A stretch of DNA of 64,000 nucleotides from Isochrysis galbana (lineage: Eukaryota; Haptophyta; Isochrysidales; Isochrysidaceae): the NCBI GenBank assembly GCA_018136815.1, contig CM030931.1:11276612-11340611 (forward strand), read 5' to 3'. Numbering within the stretch: the stretch's first letter is position 1; each line of letters opens with the position of its first letter. Shown piece after piece: positions 47,305 to 59,560 of this stretch. The notes under the pieces were generated by a model, which was given only the letters and a program-made list of their open reading frames with translations, did no database searches and had not been told where the DNA came from. The translations under genes and the position numbers were made by a program.

Positions 47305-50138
47305 TTAGTCCTTGTAACCGACGACGAGCTTGGTGAGTCCTCCGATCATCTCGTGTGACTCTGCACGACTCTCATTGAAGCCAGCTGCGGTCATCCGCGA
47401 CTTGACCTCCTTTGGGCAGAGACCAAGGCCGTCGGCATTGACCTGTGAACATAGAGGGCAAGGAGGAGCCTCATTTTTCTTGCGTCTAGGTCGCGGGATC
47501 ACGGGATTGCTAAGCTGCAGAGACGCGAGCGGCCCCAAGGTGGGCCACCCCTGAGCGGGCACATTTACCGTCACGTGTTGAAGGGCCCAAATGGCTCCGC
47601 CAAGAGGGCCGTCGAGACTATCGTCGACCATGAAGTCGTGAACAAGCAGTCGGCCTCCCGGTTTGAGAGCCTTGTATGCATTGGCATACAGAGCTCCAAC
47701 GACGGGCTCGGGTACCTGAACGGGAAGGGGAGTGGGGGAATCAAAACGTGGGCAAGGACGGATGAATGAAGCGTCGATTAGATCCATTACACGACGCAGG
47801 TGTGAGAGATTAAGGACATTTGTCTCGTCCGCAACCAAAAAATGCTTTATGCGAGGGAGGATTGGCAGTTGCGGTGAGAGGCTTTGGCTGGGGATCAGTG
47901 GATATGATCGTTGTGTTCATGGGCCGGCAAGAGCCCTCAACAACACGGACCAAGGTGTTCTTTCAAGAGTATCGTCATTTCCCCAGCGCCGATCACGCGA
48001 GTGCATTTACGGGAAGGGCGAGGAAGGCGCGAGGAAGGCTTATTTGTGGTTCGGGCGAGGGAAAAGGTGAGGGCTCAGGTGGGGCAGATGGGTCGCCAAG
48101 GTGGTGGTTTTGGCATCCCCACATTTGCATTGCAAAAGCGGCACGTGCGACGGACATCAACGTCCCCCGCATACCACTGCCTCGCGTTGGGCGGTGTCAT
48201 GGGTGGTGCCACATGTAGATTGAGACCCAAGTGCTCAGCCAATCACTCACCGACCCTGAGATGTAGCTCATGAGCACAATGTCGTAGTCGGCATCGGCTA
48301 TTGGCCAGTCGGGCGACGTTGCGTCGAGCTCTGTGAACGACACGCGCTTTTGAACATCGTCGGATTGCTCAGCGCGGATGGTGTTGCCTGTGGCGCAAAC
48401 CTGCGATTGTGGACAGTGTACCAGTTCCTCAACCCCGCCTGATAAGAGGTGTGCGCTAGCCCCTGCCGAAAGTAGAGTTATAACAGTGGTTCTCGCGATG
48501 GCCTCACGCTGTCTGCTGCATCACGAGGTTCACTGCAGTGGACGGTGGGCCACTCGGCTGAACCAAGGCCTCGTCAATAGGCAAGTGGCTGTGACCGCAC
48601 CTCGGGCAGCTCAAGAATGAGCGACGTGAGGTTGGGATGCTTATCGGTGAAGACATAGCTAAAGGCGCCGGAGCCTCCGCCGACATCGAGCATCTTACGT
48701 GCCGAGTCAAGTTGGACCTGACATGTGGCAAGGACGTGAGAGCCTCTCATGCAACACGCCCTACGGCGCACCCACATTGCCCGGAGTAGGGCGTTGCCAA
48801 AGCATGGCGAAAACATTGCCCTGTCCGGTAGACTCGGTCAAGCCCCCCCGCCCCGTCGCCCCCCCCCCCCCCCGCACCCTCACCCCCCACCCTACGTGGA
48901 GCCCTTGCTGGCACGTACCGTGCCAGCCATGCGCTTAATCAGAGCCTTGGCCGTAGCAACAGATCCATTGTGCTGCGCACGAGTGTAGGTGTTGGCCACC
49001 TGCACAAGGGTTGAGGAAACCGGGGCCAAGGGCAGTGTCACGCCAGGAGAGGCGTCTTCATCGATCGCGCATCGGACGAGACGGCTGGACAGAAAAATTC
49101 TGGCGGGGGCACTCACCTCCGGGTCAGAAAACCACGAGGCGTACGAAGGGGCTTCACCAGTGCGCATCACGTCAGGAAGTGCTCCCATACGGTGGTAGAA
49201 CTGCCTGGGGAGATTACTAGGCAGAGACTGTGTGAGAGGGGCGCCGCCATGGTAGTCCCAAGCAAGCATGCGATTGGAGGCACTCAAGGCGTGCCCACCT
49301 GCCAATTTGTAGCTTTAGGTAGTCTCCGTAGTAGTGACGCGAGTCGGAGACTAGGAAGCGCGATGTGTTCTTGGAGAGTGAATACGATCCATCAGCGGAG
49401 CGGCGGAGGGAGTGGGCAGCAACAAGCGCAGTGAGAAGCGTCTGCATGCGCGGAGCCGAGACGCCTGCCGCAGCCTGCAAACAGAGAACCGTCCAGAGTG
49501 GCTGAGCCGGCAATGAACGTCGAACGAAGGTGGTGAGGGTGAGGGAAGGGCAAGTGTGCCCAGAGTCATGTGGATGGGTGAGCATGAGTAGGCATTCTAG
49601 CGAGAGCATGTACAAGGGTATGGGAGAAAGATCGCGCGCTTCAAATCATTTCGTTGGCGCAAGATTCGTCTTCACGTCCCATCCGGTCTTGTTGGACCCC
49701 CGTGAGCTTGAACAAGCCGCGGGTGGAGACGGCATGTGCGTGCGGCATGGCCAGCAAGTGAGGACGGGGGCATCGATTCGCGCCAGCTCGCCCTGATCTC
49801 AACAATGTTGATCGAGGCGCTGGGCGAGGCCGGCGATGGGGAGAAGAAAATATGATCTAGTAAAGAGCGCATCTCAGATGCAAGGGCGTCTGGGCGCTTT
49901 CGCTCGCCTTGATCTCCTCGAGGTTGAGCGAGGCGGTGGGCGAGCCGGCGATGGCATCAAAGACTCCGAGCTCGAGCGCGGTGAAGAGCGCCTGCGAGGT
50001 CATGAAGCCGTAGGCGACGGCGTCGACGTCGATGTCCGGCGGCCCCGCCGCCGCGCAGAGGGGGCGGCACCGCGCCGCCAGCGCAGGCAGCGCGGCGGGG
50101 CGGACGAGGCGAGAGGCGCGCGACGCCGAGCGGAGCAT
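47305..50138 (-). CDS. SAM-dependent O-methyltransferase, acetylserotonin/caffeate OMT type
   Basis: Eight exons on the minus strand: 50,138-49,908; 49,474-49,299; 49,204-49,117; 48,999-48,919; 48,717-48,601; 48,400-48,251; 47,715-47,569; 47,442-47,305; 375 residues. Methylates a hydroxyl group with S-adenosylmethionine. Exons 1-2 form the winged-helix dimerisation domain (AYGFMTSQALFTALELGVFD; GVSAPRMQTLLTALV). Exon 5 has the SAM motif MLDVGGGSGAFSYVF and the acidic LILELPE; exon 6 ADYDIVLMSY; exon 7 ALKPGGRLLVHDFMVDD; exon 8 the final strand (MIGGLTKLVVGYKD). The first 30 residues are Arg/Ala-rich, like a mitochondrial or plastid presequence. Intron 1 is GC-AG (AAG|GCGAGC). A His that usually acts as base lies in a poorly matching stretch, so the substrate cannot be told. 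Confidence 0.92.
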
Positions 50139-50907
50139 CGCGAGGAGAGGGGAGGGGAGGGGAGGGGAGGGAGGGAGAGAGAGAGAGAAAGGGGGAGAGA
50201 GAGAGTTTGGGGGGGGGAGAGAGAGTCCGAGGGGAGGAGGGGGAAGAGAGGCGAGAGAGTAGCAGGTACTCTCCTACAGGAGGGCCAGGAGAGATGGCAG
50301 AGAGAGGAGAAGAGAGCGAGAGAGTAAAGTACACTCCGAAATAATGGGTACTACTACATAGATAGAGTAGAAGAAATTGGTGGAGGGTGAATGTACTCCT
50401 CCTACTCCAGTACTCCTACTAGGTACGTATTAGAAGTATAGCTTTTTATTTACTTATTATTACTTTTTACTTTTTATAGTTTTTATGACTACATCGATAT
50501 CGTTGTGCATTAGGCGTTAATTATGAAGCGCCACCACACACGCAGCGGCGAGGCGACGGGCTGTCGCATCCGCGATCGACTCTTTACGTTTATTATGACT
50601 GGCCAACAGGCTGACCCAGCGCCCCCTTTCCATGAGAACCTTTCCCGCCGCGTTTCCTCTGGGCTGTCTCGCCTGCTTTGCGCGTTTGTCCCCTTGCACA
50701 ATGCCATCGCCTGAGTCCCTCCTTGCTCTCGCCTTGGTCCCGTTCGCTTCCCTCTCCCCCGCGCTAGCCGGTACGCCGGTACCACCTCGAGGAGACGAGA
50801 AAAGAAAATAGACGAGAAAAGAAAATATTTGAGGAGGAGCGGCGGGAGGGATAGGGAATGCCGGGGGGGGGGGGGGGGGGGGGGGGCGGGAGAGAGGGAG
50901 AGCGGGG
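50139..50907. other. divergent promoter region between OMT and membrane-protein genes
   Basis: 50,150-50,330 is GGGGA/GA-rich (OMT 5' flank), 50,340-50,510 is AT-rich. 50,560-50,585 (CTGTCGCATCCGCGATCGAC) recurs near 26,441-26,460, so some LTR-element leader sequence is present. A G-run is at 50,864-50,886 just before the next start codon. No gene. Confidence 0.4.
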
Positions 50908-52730
50908 ATGGCTGCGCCCGCCGAGCCGTGGACGCGGCCGATGCACGTGCGCGCGTGGGCCAACCTCAAACGGAACGTGATCGCGCTCTGCGTCTTCCTG
51001 CGCCGCGCCCTCGTCTTTCTCGCCGTCGTCTTAGCGGTATGTGCCGTACCAACCACACTCAGAGAACGAGAGATGGGGGGGGCAAGGGGGGGGGGAGAGA
51101 GAGAGACGGAGGGAGAGGGAGAGGGAAGGAGAGAGAGATGTGGCGGGGGGAGAGGGGGGGAGGCGGGGAAAGGAGGGCGGAGGAGGGGGAGGGAGAGGGA
51201 GGGGGCGAACGAGGGAGAGCGAGGGCCAGACTGAGCGGGAGGTTCGCGGTTGGGGACGTCACGGCCCCGCGATGATTCCTCTTCACGCCATTTCTTTGCC
51301 CTTCCCTCGCGCGCCTTTGTCTGCGCTTGGAAGAGAGAACTCGTGCCTTGCATACCGCTTCTTGCCGACCGCGTCCCCCACGCCCCTCCCCCCAGGCTCC
51401 GCTGGCAGTGCACGTAGAGCACAAGTCAGCCATCTCGCCCGCTCAAGTCATCGCGCTCTCCGCTGTCGACTACCTCACCGCTGTGAACGCGAGCACAGCC
51501 CTTATTTCCGGCAAACTTGCCGCTCGTGCAGTGGAGGGCAACACGCTCGCGTCAGAATCCGTGACCAATAGCACGAAGCTGTTAGCCATCGCTGTTAAGG
51601 CGGTCGTGTTCCCAGGCAACTTTCTGCGGGCAGGCCATCTCATCCCCGAGAAGAAACAATTTCGCAGTTTTGTCACCAATCTTTTCGATTCCGGGCTGCC
51701 TTTGGTACGCCGACGAGCAGCACTGCTAAGCTAGCTACGCGTACCCCCCTGACCTCATGTGACTTCTTGGCAACACTTTGTTGAGAGTGTTAAGCATCTG
51801 GGCGCGCGCCGCATTATCATGTGCAGCAAGACTGTCTCGCATGCTTCCCCTCGTCCCATGAGCTCATGTTGTGACGCCTCCCGGCGTTATTGCCTTTTGT
51901 CCATGTAACAGACATGTCTTCTGCGTTTTCTTCCCCAAATGCATCAACGTGCTCACTGCGCGTTCGCTCACGGGAATCTCTTTCCCACCGTTTTCACAGG
52001 CAACGAGCACTTCTGGTTGGTTCCGCCATATTGACTCTGCCGAACATGATCTCTTGCTCACGGCTTCGGCGCTATGCATTGTTGGATCTATCCTTTCCAT
52101 TTTCCAGGGCCGAGTCTCCTACCTTTCGGCCACCGGTGAGATACATAAGCTCCCTTCTGTCAGGAAGTGTTCCTGCTCTAGTAGGACTTGCTCACGTGGG
52201 CCCTGAAGGCTACCCACAATGCAAATACCCGTCTCGCTCGCGCGTACCCGTGCGAGCACTGATCACATCAAGACCTTGTCCGCATTCTTACTTCTATCCC
52301 ACGCATTCTCAAGCTCTCGGCATTGGCCACTTTGTTCGTAGGACTGGGTATTTGGCTGCTATTGGTGACCTTCCGATTGCCGGCACTGCGACCGACTCCT
52401 GTGCTACGCATCGCACTCATTGCTGCGCTGTGGGATGCAGGCCGGTGAGTTGACAAGAGATCATGCCTGTCTACTCATGGTGGCCAGTGCATGATCTCTA
52501 CCACGCCTTGCACGATGAGATGTGTGTTTTTATAATTCTTGAGACGAGGTGTGACGAGTAACCCTCTACTCGATCGCAGGTATCTTTATGGTTTCGCGCG
52601 CAAATCCAACCGGCTTGGGAGGTCCAGCGCCAACAGTAAGGAAATGGCGGCAACAGTCAAGCCGGCACGCACTAGAGGCAAGGCTGGCAGCAGCGGTGGC
52701 AAGAAAGGCAAGTCGTCAAAGGCAGACTAG
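50908..52730 (+). CDS. multi-pass membrane protein of unknown family
   Basis: Five exons: 50,908-51,036; 51,396-51,704; 52,000-52,135; 52,273-52,444; 52,580-52,730; 298 residues. Donors are GCG|GTATGT, TTG|GTACGC, CCG|GTGAGA and CCG|GTGAGT; the exon 4 acceptor (ATCAAG) is weak and was chosen to keep frame. Hydrophobic helices: about residues 24-43 (NVIALCVFLRRALVFLAVV), a central one in exon 3 (LLLTASALCIVGSILSIF), and one or two in exon 4 (LSALATLFVGLGIWLLLVTF). Exon 2 is a soluble, helical segment. The C-terminus is a disordered Lys/Gly/Ser-rich tail ending KKGKSSKAD, likely cytosolic. No known motif found; it could be an ER or plastid envelope protein. Confidence 0.7.
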
Positions 52731-53564
52731 AATACAACCGCACTAGCGAAGCCTTTGACGCCAAATTGTCGCCGCGTTGCGTATCCTTGGGCGTGCACGG
52801 TAAGGATGAAGTTCAAGAGTTCGGCTTTTTTGACTGCTATGGGCACATTCCTCTTGTCGATTGCGACGGTCGTAACTTGCTCTCACCGCCAGTGGAGGAG
52901 GCAGCAGCAGAGCACTTGATGGTGGACTAAGTGCGAAGTGGCACCTCTATGCAACTCGGGCTGCGTTGCGAATTTTTGAAGTATACGGCGATGACGATGC
53001 CATTGTGATGGTTTTTAGGTCAAGAAGCTCGGTATTGCATCCGCTGCTACACTAGCGTCATGTTGTTGAGGACGACAATCATTTTCTGCTTTAGCTATCT
53101 CAAGAGGAGACAGCGGCGTGATGTGGTAGTAGCCTCCAAGTGTGCGATGATTCCGCGAGGTCTTTGCTGCTCGGTAAGGTTATATCTTGTGCACGTCAAA
53201 GTTCTAGGGCAGTGCTCTTCATAGCACGCCGTCGCGGCGTGATGCACTTCGTCCTGACACGCCTCCAATGCTGTTATGGACGCAAACACGAGGATCTGGG
53301 CGTGATGTGGGCCTCGTATCGCATCCAGAGAAGCATTTTTACACTCTTCCGGACAACGAGCTCTAAGCTGTTGAGTGAGTTTAATTATTGCTTACGCTTA
53401 TGCTTTCGGTTTGTTCCACCGGCCGTTCCTACTGACTAAGGGTGTGTCGAAAAAGCCTTGTTCTTACGTGACATGCAGATGGTACAAGGTCAAGACACTT
53501 TCTCATTGCTTGACTTTTAACTAAGTTTATGCACTTGGTTCATGTCAACTACGCTAAACGAGCC
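52731..53564. other. intergenic, no gene supported
   Basis: Moderate GC, no repeats noticed. A 99-codon plus-strand frame at 53,140-53,439 shows no motif. Nothing else seen. Confidence 0.35.
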
Positions 53565-53690
53565 TTAGCCTTAGCCGGAGGTCATTAACATAAACCACAG
53601 CTTTTATGAGTCTCGGAACGGGCGCAAAGTGCAAGATGTTATCGACAATGTCAAGAAGTCACAAACACCGTGGAGGTACCGGCGACTTCC
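53565..53690 (+). repeat. three-copy hairpin repeat, copy 3 (diverged)
   Basis: Shares CGAGCC..AGCCGGAG, the ACC...TTTTATGA hairpin part, CTCGGAACGGGCGCAAAGTG and ATCGACAATGTCAAGAAG with the copies at 28,093 and 37,235, and ends earlier, at CACCGTGG. Confidence 0.5.
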
Positions 53691-53814
53691 CCTAGGTAGT
53701 TCGTTTCGGGGAGTATCCAATAAATATTTTTCATTTTAGAGATGTAGTATATTTCGGTTTTTCCGATACTCGATACTCTAGGGCGGTCAACACAGTGATT
53801 TATAAAACTACTGA

Positions 53815-54300
53815 CATGATAGGGGGCTGCATCAACCTACTTTCATAAGTGGGGGTCAATGGGGGCCGCGCGCCCCCCTCTCTCCATCGCGGACACCCCC
53901 CGAGGTGGGCCCGTACAATCAACCCCAGCCCCTGCCCTTTGGCAGGGGCTGGGCAATCAGCACTCTGGCCCAGACCCTCAGTGGGCGCGGGCCGAGACTC
54001 GCACTCCCACGCCCAGCATGGGCCTGCCCTCGAGCTGACTCCCCCCCCTCCCCTGGTCGCCAGGCAGACAGAGGCCACCGGGAGGCTCCAATGGCCAGCG
54101 TGGCAAGCGTGGGAGAGGCAGGGGGGGCCATGGGCTGAGCCCCAGCCTCCACTGCCCCCTGAGCTGCCCTTGCTGGCCCTCTGGGAGCTCCCAAAGGCTC
54201 TCTGAGAGCAAGCCGTGGCGCGCCGCATGGCGACGCGCCGCAGGGAGAGGGGCGGAGGAGAATGGAGAGAGGGAGAGGGGGGGATTTGCACCCCCCCCGA
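53815..54300 (+). repeat. dispersed repeat family R, copy D
   Basis: Best-preserved start: TCAACCTACTTTCATAAGTG, GGGGGTCAATGGGGG, a GGGGGCCGCGCGCCCCCC hairpin, a CCCAGCCCCTGCC-CTTT-GGCAGGGGCTGGG hairpin (arms of 12-13 bases), AGTGGGCGCGGGCCGAGACT, then CAGGCAGACAGAGG and CCCCTGAGCTGCC blocks as in copies B and C. Confidence 0.6.
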
Positions 54301-54566
54301 TGGAGTGCGGTAAGATACGGGCCGTATATAGCCTGGCTATATGCCTCCAGTCGTCTCTAGTGATGTCGAGGCGACTTTCCCATGCCTTCCTGGCCGCCTG
54401 TGAGTCGTTGCGGCGCGCTGCTTTGAGCGCGATCTTTGTGATGTCGGAAACTGTGATCGCGTCGAGCGCGATTTTCCCCTTGTGTATCGCGTACTCGTCT
54501 GCTAACGGGTACTCCATATATTTGGGTCCCTTGTACCCGTTCTCCCACCGCGCCGGGGGGTGGTAG
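54300..54566 (-). pseudogene. LINE fragment preceding the zinc finger
   Basis: Minus-strand frame: MEYPLADEYAIHKGKIALDA, then SDITKIALKAARRNDSQAAR, DDWRHIARLYTARILPH. By its place and style (W..I..LYTARILP, then in other copies the finger with RRIATANRF) it fits the stretch between the RT connection domain and the zf-RVT finger of the same LINE family. R copy D abuts it directly at 54,300. Confidence 0.45.
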
Positions 54567-55634
54567 CGTTGAATTTCATCGGCGTTAACTACGTTGCCGG
54601 TGTCGGATGCCTCTCCGAAGTAATCCGTGCTAGTGTGGACCTATATGTTGTTGAGTTTTTTGATGTATTTTTCATCGTCTGAGACTCTAATTTCTACTTG
54701 TTCACGACCTATTTCCTATTTGGGGAAGAGAAGACGGGGGCGCCAGAGCCAAGAGGGAAGGGCCGCGGCTCGTCGCGGCCACTTGCTCGGGCGAGGGAGA
54801 TTAGCGCTCTATCTAGGCCCCTAAACTCACGAGTGCCCCCCCTCCCCTTGCGTTGTTTTACCCGAGAAGGGGTTTCCCCCCAACGTGGCCTCGAGGAGAG
54901 GGTGTGCTGGGGTGCGCAGGGTCGGTGCATGCACTGGGGGGAGGACAAATATCGAAGGGAGGGGGCAGTGCCCCCTCCCCCCGGTACCACTCGGACACCT
55001 GGCTCGTCAGGCATGGCGGGATTCCGGGACTGAAAAGTTGTGTCCAATTAGCTAGTGGGGTTGGCTAGGATATAACATTAATAATTTATTTGTTGGATCC
55101 GACAGGAACGATCGAGCCATCGCAATGCAACTAAAAGCGCGAGAAGGCAGCCTCACCCTACCGCCTTCTAGAGACCAACGGAAAGCATTACTAGGCAAGC
55201 AAGAAGCACTCCGAGCAGCTTGACCTCCATGATTGACGACGCACACTGGAAACACCCTTTCTAGGTAAGCGGCTGGCATATGGGCTGGTAGAGCGTCAGA
55301 CAAAATGAGAGACTAGGCGGCGATAAAGAGCAGCGTGAGCCATGATGGCACGCATCCACGATAGGCGAGACCATGAATGATCAGCCATGGATACCGATAG
55401 AAGTGTGGCAACAAAGACGCCTTTTGAGAACGACACAGCCGAGAAGCTGCGCAGGCGCTGCTACTCGGTGTCCCGACGCGATACCATCGCCGTTATACGG
55501 GATCACAAAGTCACGAAACCTTGTCGGCAGGTACACGATAACCTTGATAAGACCGGGATTGGCCCCATGGCACGGACTTCTAGCCAGGCGGATCTGCGAG
55601 GGGCGCTAGCTCAAGAAAAGAGTGCCGAGAGCAC
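54567..55634. other. intergenic, no gene supported
   Basis: Contains the 3' flank of the FKBP gene on its right side. 54,720-55,030 is GC-rich with open frames lacking motifs. 55,060-55,120 is AT-rich. Nothing recognised. Confidence 0.35.
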
Positions 55635-56795
55635 TTAAAAATAGTTCGGGAGCACTTCCAGAAGCTCGATCTCGTATTCCAACGTAACTCCGTCCGGCAA
55701 ATCGACACCTTTTGGTGCAAGCGCCTTGGGAACAAGGAGCTTGCGCTTACCGCCCGGACGCATGCCCTGTGACAGAGGGCGAATCGGACTTTGTGAGCAT
55801 CCGGGATCAGCAGAAACATGCGCACGTTGTATGCGGCGCTTCGATCGTGCGTGACACCCGTAGGCGGGCACGCTCGCAGCTGCAGAGAGAATGTCCTCCA
55901 ATGCTTGAGAAGTAAGGCGATGCTGCCCCTCGTGGGACCAACCCGCGTCGCTGCGCGCCACGACAAATCCAGGAAAGTGCACAAGCTGATGAGACTTGCA
56001 AGAGAAGGGGTTGCGGTGCACACGCCTTCAGCCCTTCCTCGACTCCTTCACAGATCACCGATTGGAAAGGACGCTGACCGTACTTGAAGGCCAGTCTCTT
56101 GTCTGTCTTTGTGTCATAGAGGACCTTGCCACCGATGGAAACCACCTGAGGCAGAGGATGTAAAGAAAGAAAGGCAAACTCAGTCTAGACTATTTAGCAT
56201 TGCATGATTGCTTAACTGCAGGGTAGCACGGGCTACCAGTCTGGGTCCAGCATGCTCCCAACGTATGGACATCAGGTATGCTCGTGGCCTGGGTGCTGCC
56301 TACCGCATCAAGGCCGATGATGGCGCCGGGGATTGGGACATCTCCGGAGCCAATGAGCAGGTCGGCATACTGCAACCCCGACTGTGTAGTCACCAGCTTC
56401 CCGTCGCCCTGAACTGGGCCCTTGTCGAGGAGAGCGCCGACAATTTCTCGCCCCTCGGTCGCCGCGAGCAGCGCGACTATGGCTAGGCCGCCGGCGAGAC
56501 CGAAGCGGCGGGAGACAAAGCCAGTGGCCGAGGCGATGGGATCGACTAGCCCGACGTTGAATCCGGCGCCGCCGCCAGCTCTCTGCTTGTCGGAGACTTG
56601 TTTCAAGTCGTACGAGGCGGGCGGAGGGGGTGGCAACGGCTCATTGGGCTTCTCATCCGCCTTCTGCTCGTCCAGCAGCCGCACCGCTGCGTGGCGGACT
56701 GCGTGCGATGCGGGGGAATGGATTGCAAAGCTGAGGGCTCCGCCTCTGCTCAGCATAGAGAGCAGGAGGAAGAGAAGCGGCGTGTGAGAGGGCAT
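55635..56795 (-). CDS. FKBP-type peptidyl-prolyl cis-trans isomerase, plastid-type
   Basis: Three exons on the minus strand: 56,795-56,304; 56,145-56,026; 55,766-55,635; 247 residues. Intron 2 has a GC-AG border (CTGAAG|GCGTGT). The chain starts with a signal peptide (LLFLLLSMLSRGGALSFA) and a basic transit-like stretch, has a hydrophobic helix at about residues 100-112 and the FKBP fold from about residue 137 (TTQSGLQYADLLIGSGDVP). FKBP marks: the V-x-Y region is reduced to GLDAVVSIGGKVLYDT, then the SVICEGVEEGL|GMRPGGKRKLLVP core and LEYEIELLEVLP end. In canonical FKBPs the core reads VI-x-G-W; here a Cys-Glu replaces that place, so catalytic strength is doubtful, as in many thylakoid-lumen FKBPs. 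Confidence 0.9.
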
Positions 56796-57469
56796 CGGCG
56801 AGGGGAGGAGCGAGGGGCAAGAGAAGGGGAGGAGGAGGCAGTGTCAAGGAGAGCGAGCGAGACCACGAGAGGGAGAGAGTGGAAGGAGAGAGAGTCCGCC
56901 GAGGCGCAAAGAGGAGGGGAGAAAGGGGGGGGGGGGGGCTCAAGGGGGCTGAGAGGGAGGTCGCAAGGGCGGGGGGAGAGGGGGGGGGGGGGGGCGGAGG
57001 AGGAGAAAGATCCCCAAACTACATCTCTCCTACTCTACTCTAGAGCTAGAGGCATTCGAGAGCTTCTTGGATCGGCCCCATTTCTATTAGGCACTAGAGT
57101 ATAAAATCTTACCCTTTGGTTTCTGGAAGGTGCTCAAAATCACGCCACTCCGGACCGACCCCCCGCCGCTCCGGACCGCGCGTCCGGAGCGGCCCCCCGC
57201 CGCCCGCCCGATCCGTCTCTTTCTACAATCACCTTAAACAGCGCCGACCGCAGCACCTCTCCCACGAACGACGGTGGCGCCCCCGGAGCGCTTCGCTGCC
57301 CGACCAGACCGCTTCGACTCGCTACCACAGACACCCACACCACACGCGCGCCGCCATGGCCGCGCGCTCACTCCACAGCACGGTGCGCCCGACAGGCTTT
57401 GATGGCTGGGCAGCGCAGCATCTCCGCCCAGCACCGAGCATCTGTGCTTGGAGCGCGCCAGTGCAGCGC
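56796..57469. other. 5' flank of FKBP gene, GC-rich
   Basis: 56,830-57,000 GA/G-rich. 57,166-57,192 is a perfect inverted repeat, CCGCTCCGGAC with five-base loop. No gene supported. Confidence 0.4.
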
Positions 57470-59560
57470 CGACATGCTACTGGCCGTGAGCGTGCCGCTG
57501 TGCTGTCGGGCGAGGCGCGCCCAACGCAGCGATTGCAGGCAGCGGCCGTGCGCGGCCAGCGGCGGCGAAGAGCACAGCGGAGGCACAGGTGGGAAGGAAG
57601 GGAGGGCTTGGATGGCGAGGGGCAACGCGCGGTGGCGCCAAAGTTGGTGCGGTGGCGGCGGTAGCCAAGTTCAGAAGAGGTACGGCGGCGGCGGCGGCGC
57701 GCTCGACGGAGAGGATGTCATATTAATGGTCGCAGGCGTTGGTCGTGCTCCTGCTGCTGCGGCGAGCAGCGGCAAGAGCAGAGCGTAGGCGAAATGGGAG
57801 GGAGGGTGGTGATTGTACGGGGCGACAAGGCATGGCATCGACGAGCACAGCGTCCAGGGGTGGCAGGGGCGGTGGCGGCGCGCTCAGCGGGATGGGTTGC
57901 AGTGACTTCAGGGGGTCGCCGGCTGTGGCCGTTCGCGGTGAGCGGCGGCGAGAGTGGAGCCGCGGCGAAGGTGGGAAGGAAGGGAGGGCGGTGGGTGGTG
58001 AGGAGCGACATTGCGCACTGTTGGCGAACACAGGTGGCGAGGTGGCGGCGGAATGAATGGAAAGAGATGCGGCAGAGGCGGTTTGATCGTGGGGACGAAT
58101 TTCGGCGAGAGCAGGCGATGATCGTGCGCGGCGAGCGGTGGCGAGAGGGGAGCAGCGGCGCAGGTGAAAAGGGAAGAAGGGCGGTGGATGAGCTGCCGCT
58201 AAGGGTGGGGGAAGTGCCAAAGACAGGTGGCGCGCCGCCGGCGGACCGAATGGGGAAAGGGGCCGCAGTTGCGGCAGTGGCAGCGTGCTCGGCGGGATTG
58301 GCTGCGGCGGCCACAGTGGGGGAGCGGCGGCAGGAACAGAGCGGCGGCAGTGGCAGGCGGTGGTGCAAAGGGAGGAAGGGAGGGCGGTGGATGGGTGGCG
58401 GCGAAGGCGTGGCGGCGGCACAAGATAGGTGGCTTGCAGTCGAAAACAGAATGGGAAGAGGGGCGGCAGGGGCGGTGACGGTGGCAGCGCTCTCGGAGGT
58501 ATCGGTTGCAGTGGCCGCAGGCGGCTGCAGTGCACGGTGAGCGGCGGCGAGAGCGGAGCGCCGGCGTAGGTGCAAAGGGAGGGCGGTGGATCGGTGGCCG
58601 CCAAAGCGTCAGCCCAACATAGGTGGCAAGGCGGCGACGGACGGAATGAGAAGAGCGGTGGCAGGGGCGGTGGCGGCAACTGCGCGATCGGCAGGAAGGA
58701 TGACGGCGGTGGCAAGTAGCGACTGTGCGGGGCGAGTGGTGGCGAATGCGGAGCGGTGGCATGAAGGAAGGGAGAGTGATGGATGGCGAGGAATGACCTG
58801 TCGTGACAGCGCCGAACATGGGTAGCGCCGAGGAGGCGGCTAGGATGGGGAGCGGAGCGGCAAGAGCGGCGGCGGCAACTCTGCGCTCGGCGGGATTGGT
58901 TGAGACATTGACATGTGGCGGCTGTGCGGAGCGAGCGGCGGCGAACGCGATACCGCAGCCGAGACGTGGCGAGGTTGGCGACGACGAACAAATGCACCGG
59001 CGCCGAGCACAGGTGGCGTGGCGTCAGCGGCCAAAGGGGTGGAGGAACGGCAAGGGCGGCGGCGACTGTGGGCTCGGCTGAATGGGATGTGGTGACGGCA
59101 GGTGGAGGCGGTACCTGGGGAGCGGCGGCGAGGGCGGAGCGCTGGTGCAGGTGCAAAGCAAGGGAGAGAGTGGTGGTTGGCAACGGGGGACATTGCGTGG
59201 TGGCGGCCCAAAACAGGTGGCAAGGTGGCGGTGGACGGATTGGGAAGAACGGCGGCAGGGGCGACGGCGGTCGCAGCGCACTCGGCAGGATTGGCTGTGG
59301 TGGCCGTAGGCGGCGGCAGTGCACCTTGAGCGGAGCGCCGGCGCAGGTGCAAAGGGAGGGCGGTGGATGGGTGGCGGCAGCGCAAGACAGTGGCGAGGCG
59401 GACGGAATGGGAAGAGTGGTGGCAGGGGCGGCTGCGGCGGCCGCGGGCGGCAGCCATGCGCGGCGAGCAGCGATGATAAAAGCGCGGGGCAGTGGTGTAA
59501 AGGAAGGGTCGAAGTGCATCGAGGGGCGGCGGACAGTTAGGTTTGGCGGCGGATCACTCT
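57470..59560. repeat. about ten tandem copies of a ~200-bp GC-rich satellite
   Basis: A diverged unit repeats every 190-210 bases. Landmarks: GCGCTCGGCGGGATTGG-like words at about 57,878, 58,288, 58,489, 58,682, 58,882, 59,070 and 59,279; GTGAGCGGCGGCGAGAG after them; GCAAAGGGAGGGCGGTGGAT; then GGTGGCGAGGCGGACGGAAT and GGGAAGAG. The sequence keeps a minus-strand frame open for more than 700 codons, giving a Pro/Leu/Ser/His/Arg repeat product with no fold, most likely a by-product of composition. Confidence 0.8.

Noticed and set aside
47305-47838. Separate short protein starting MVADETNVL on the minus strand
   Set aside because: Its first part is intron 6 of the O-methyltransferase; only 47,569-47,715 and 47,305-47,442 are coding.
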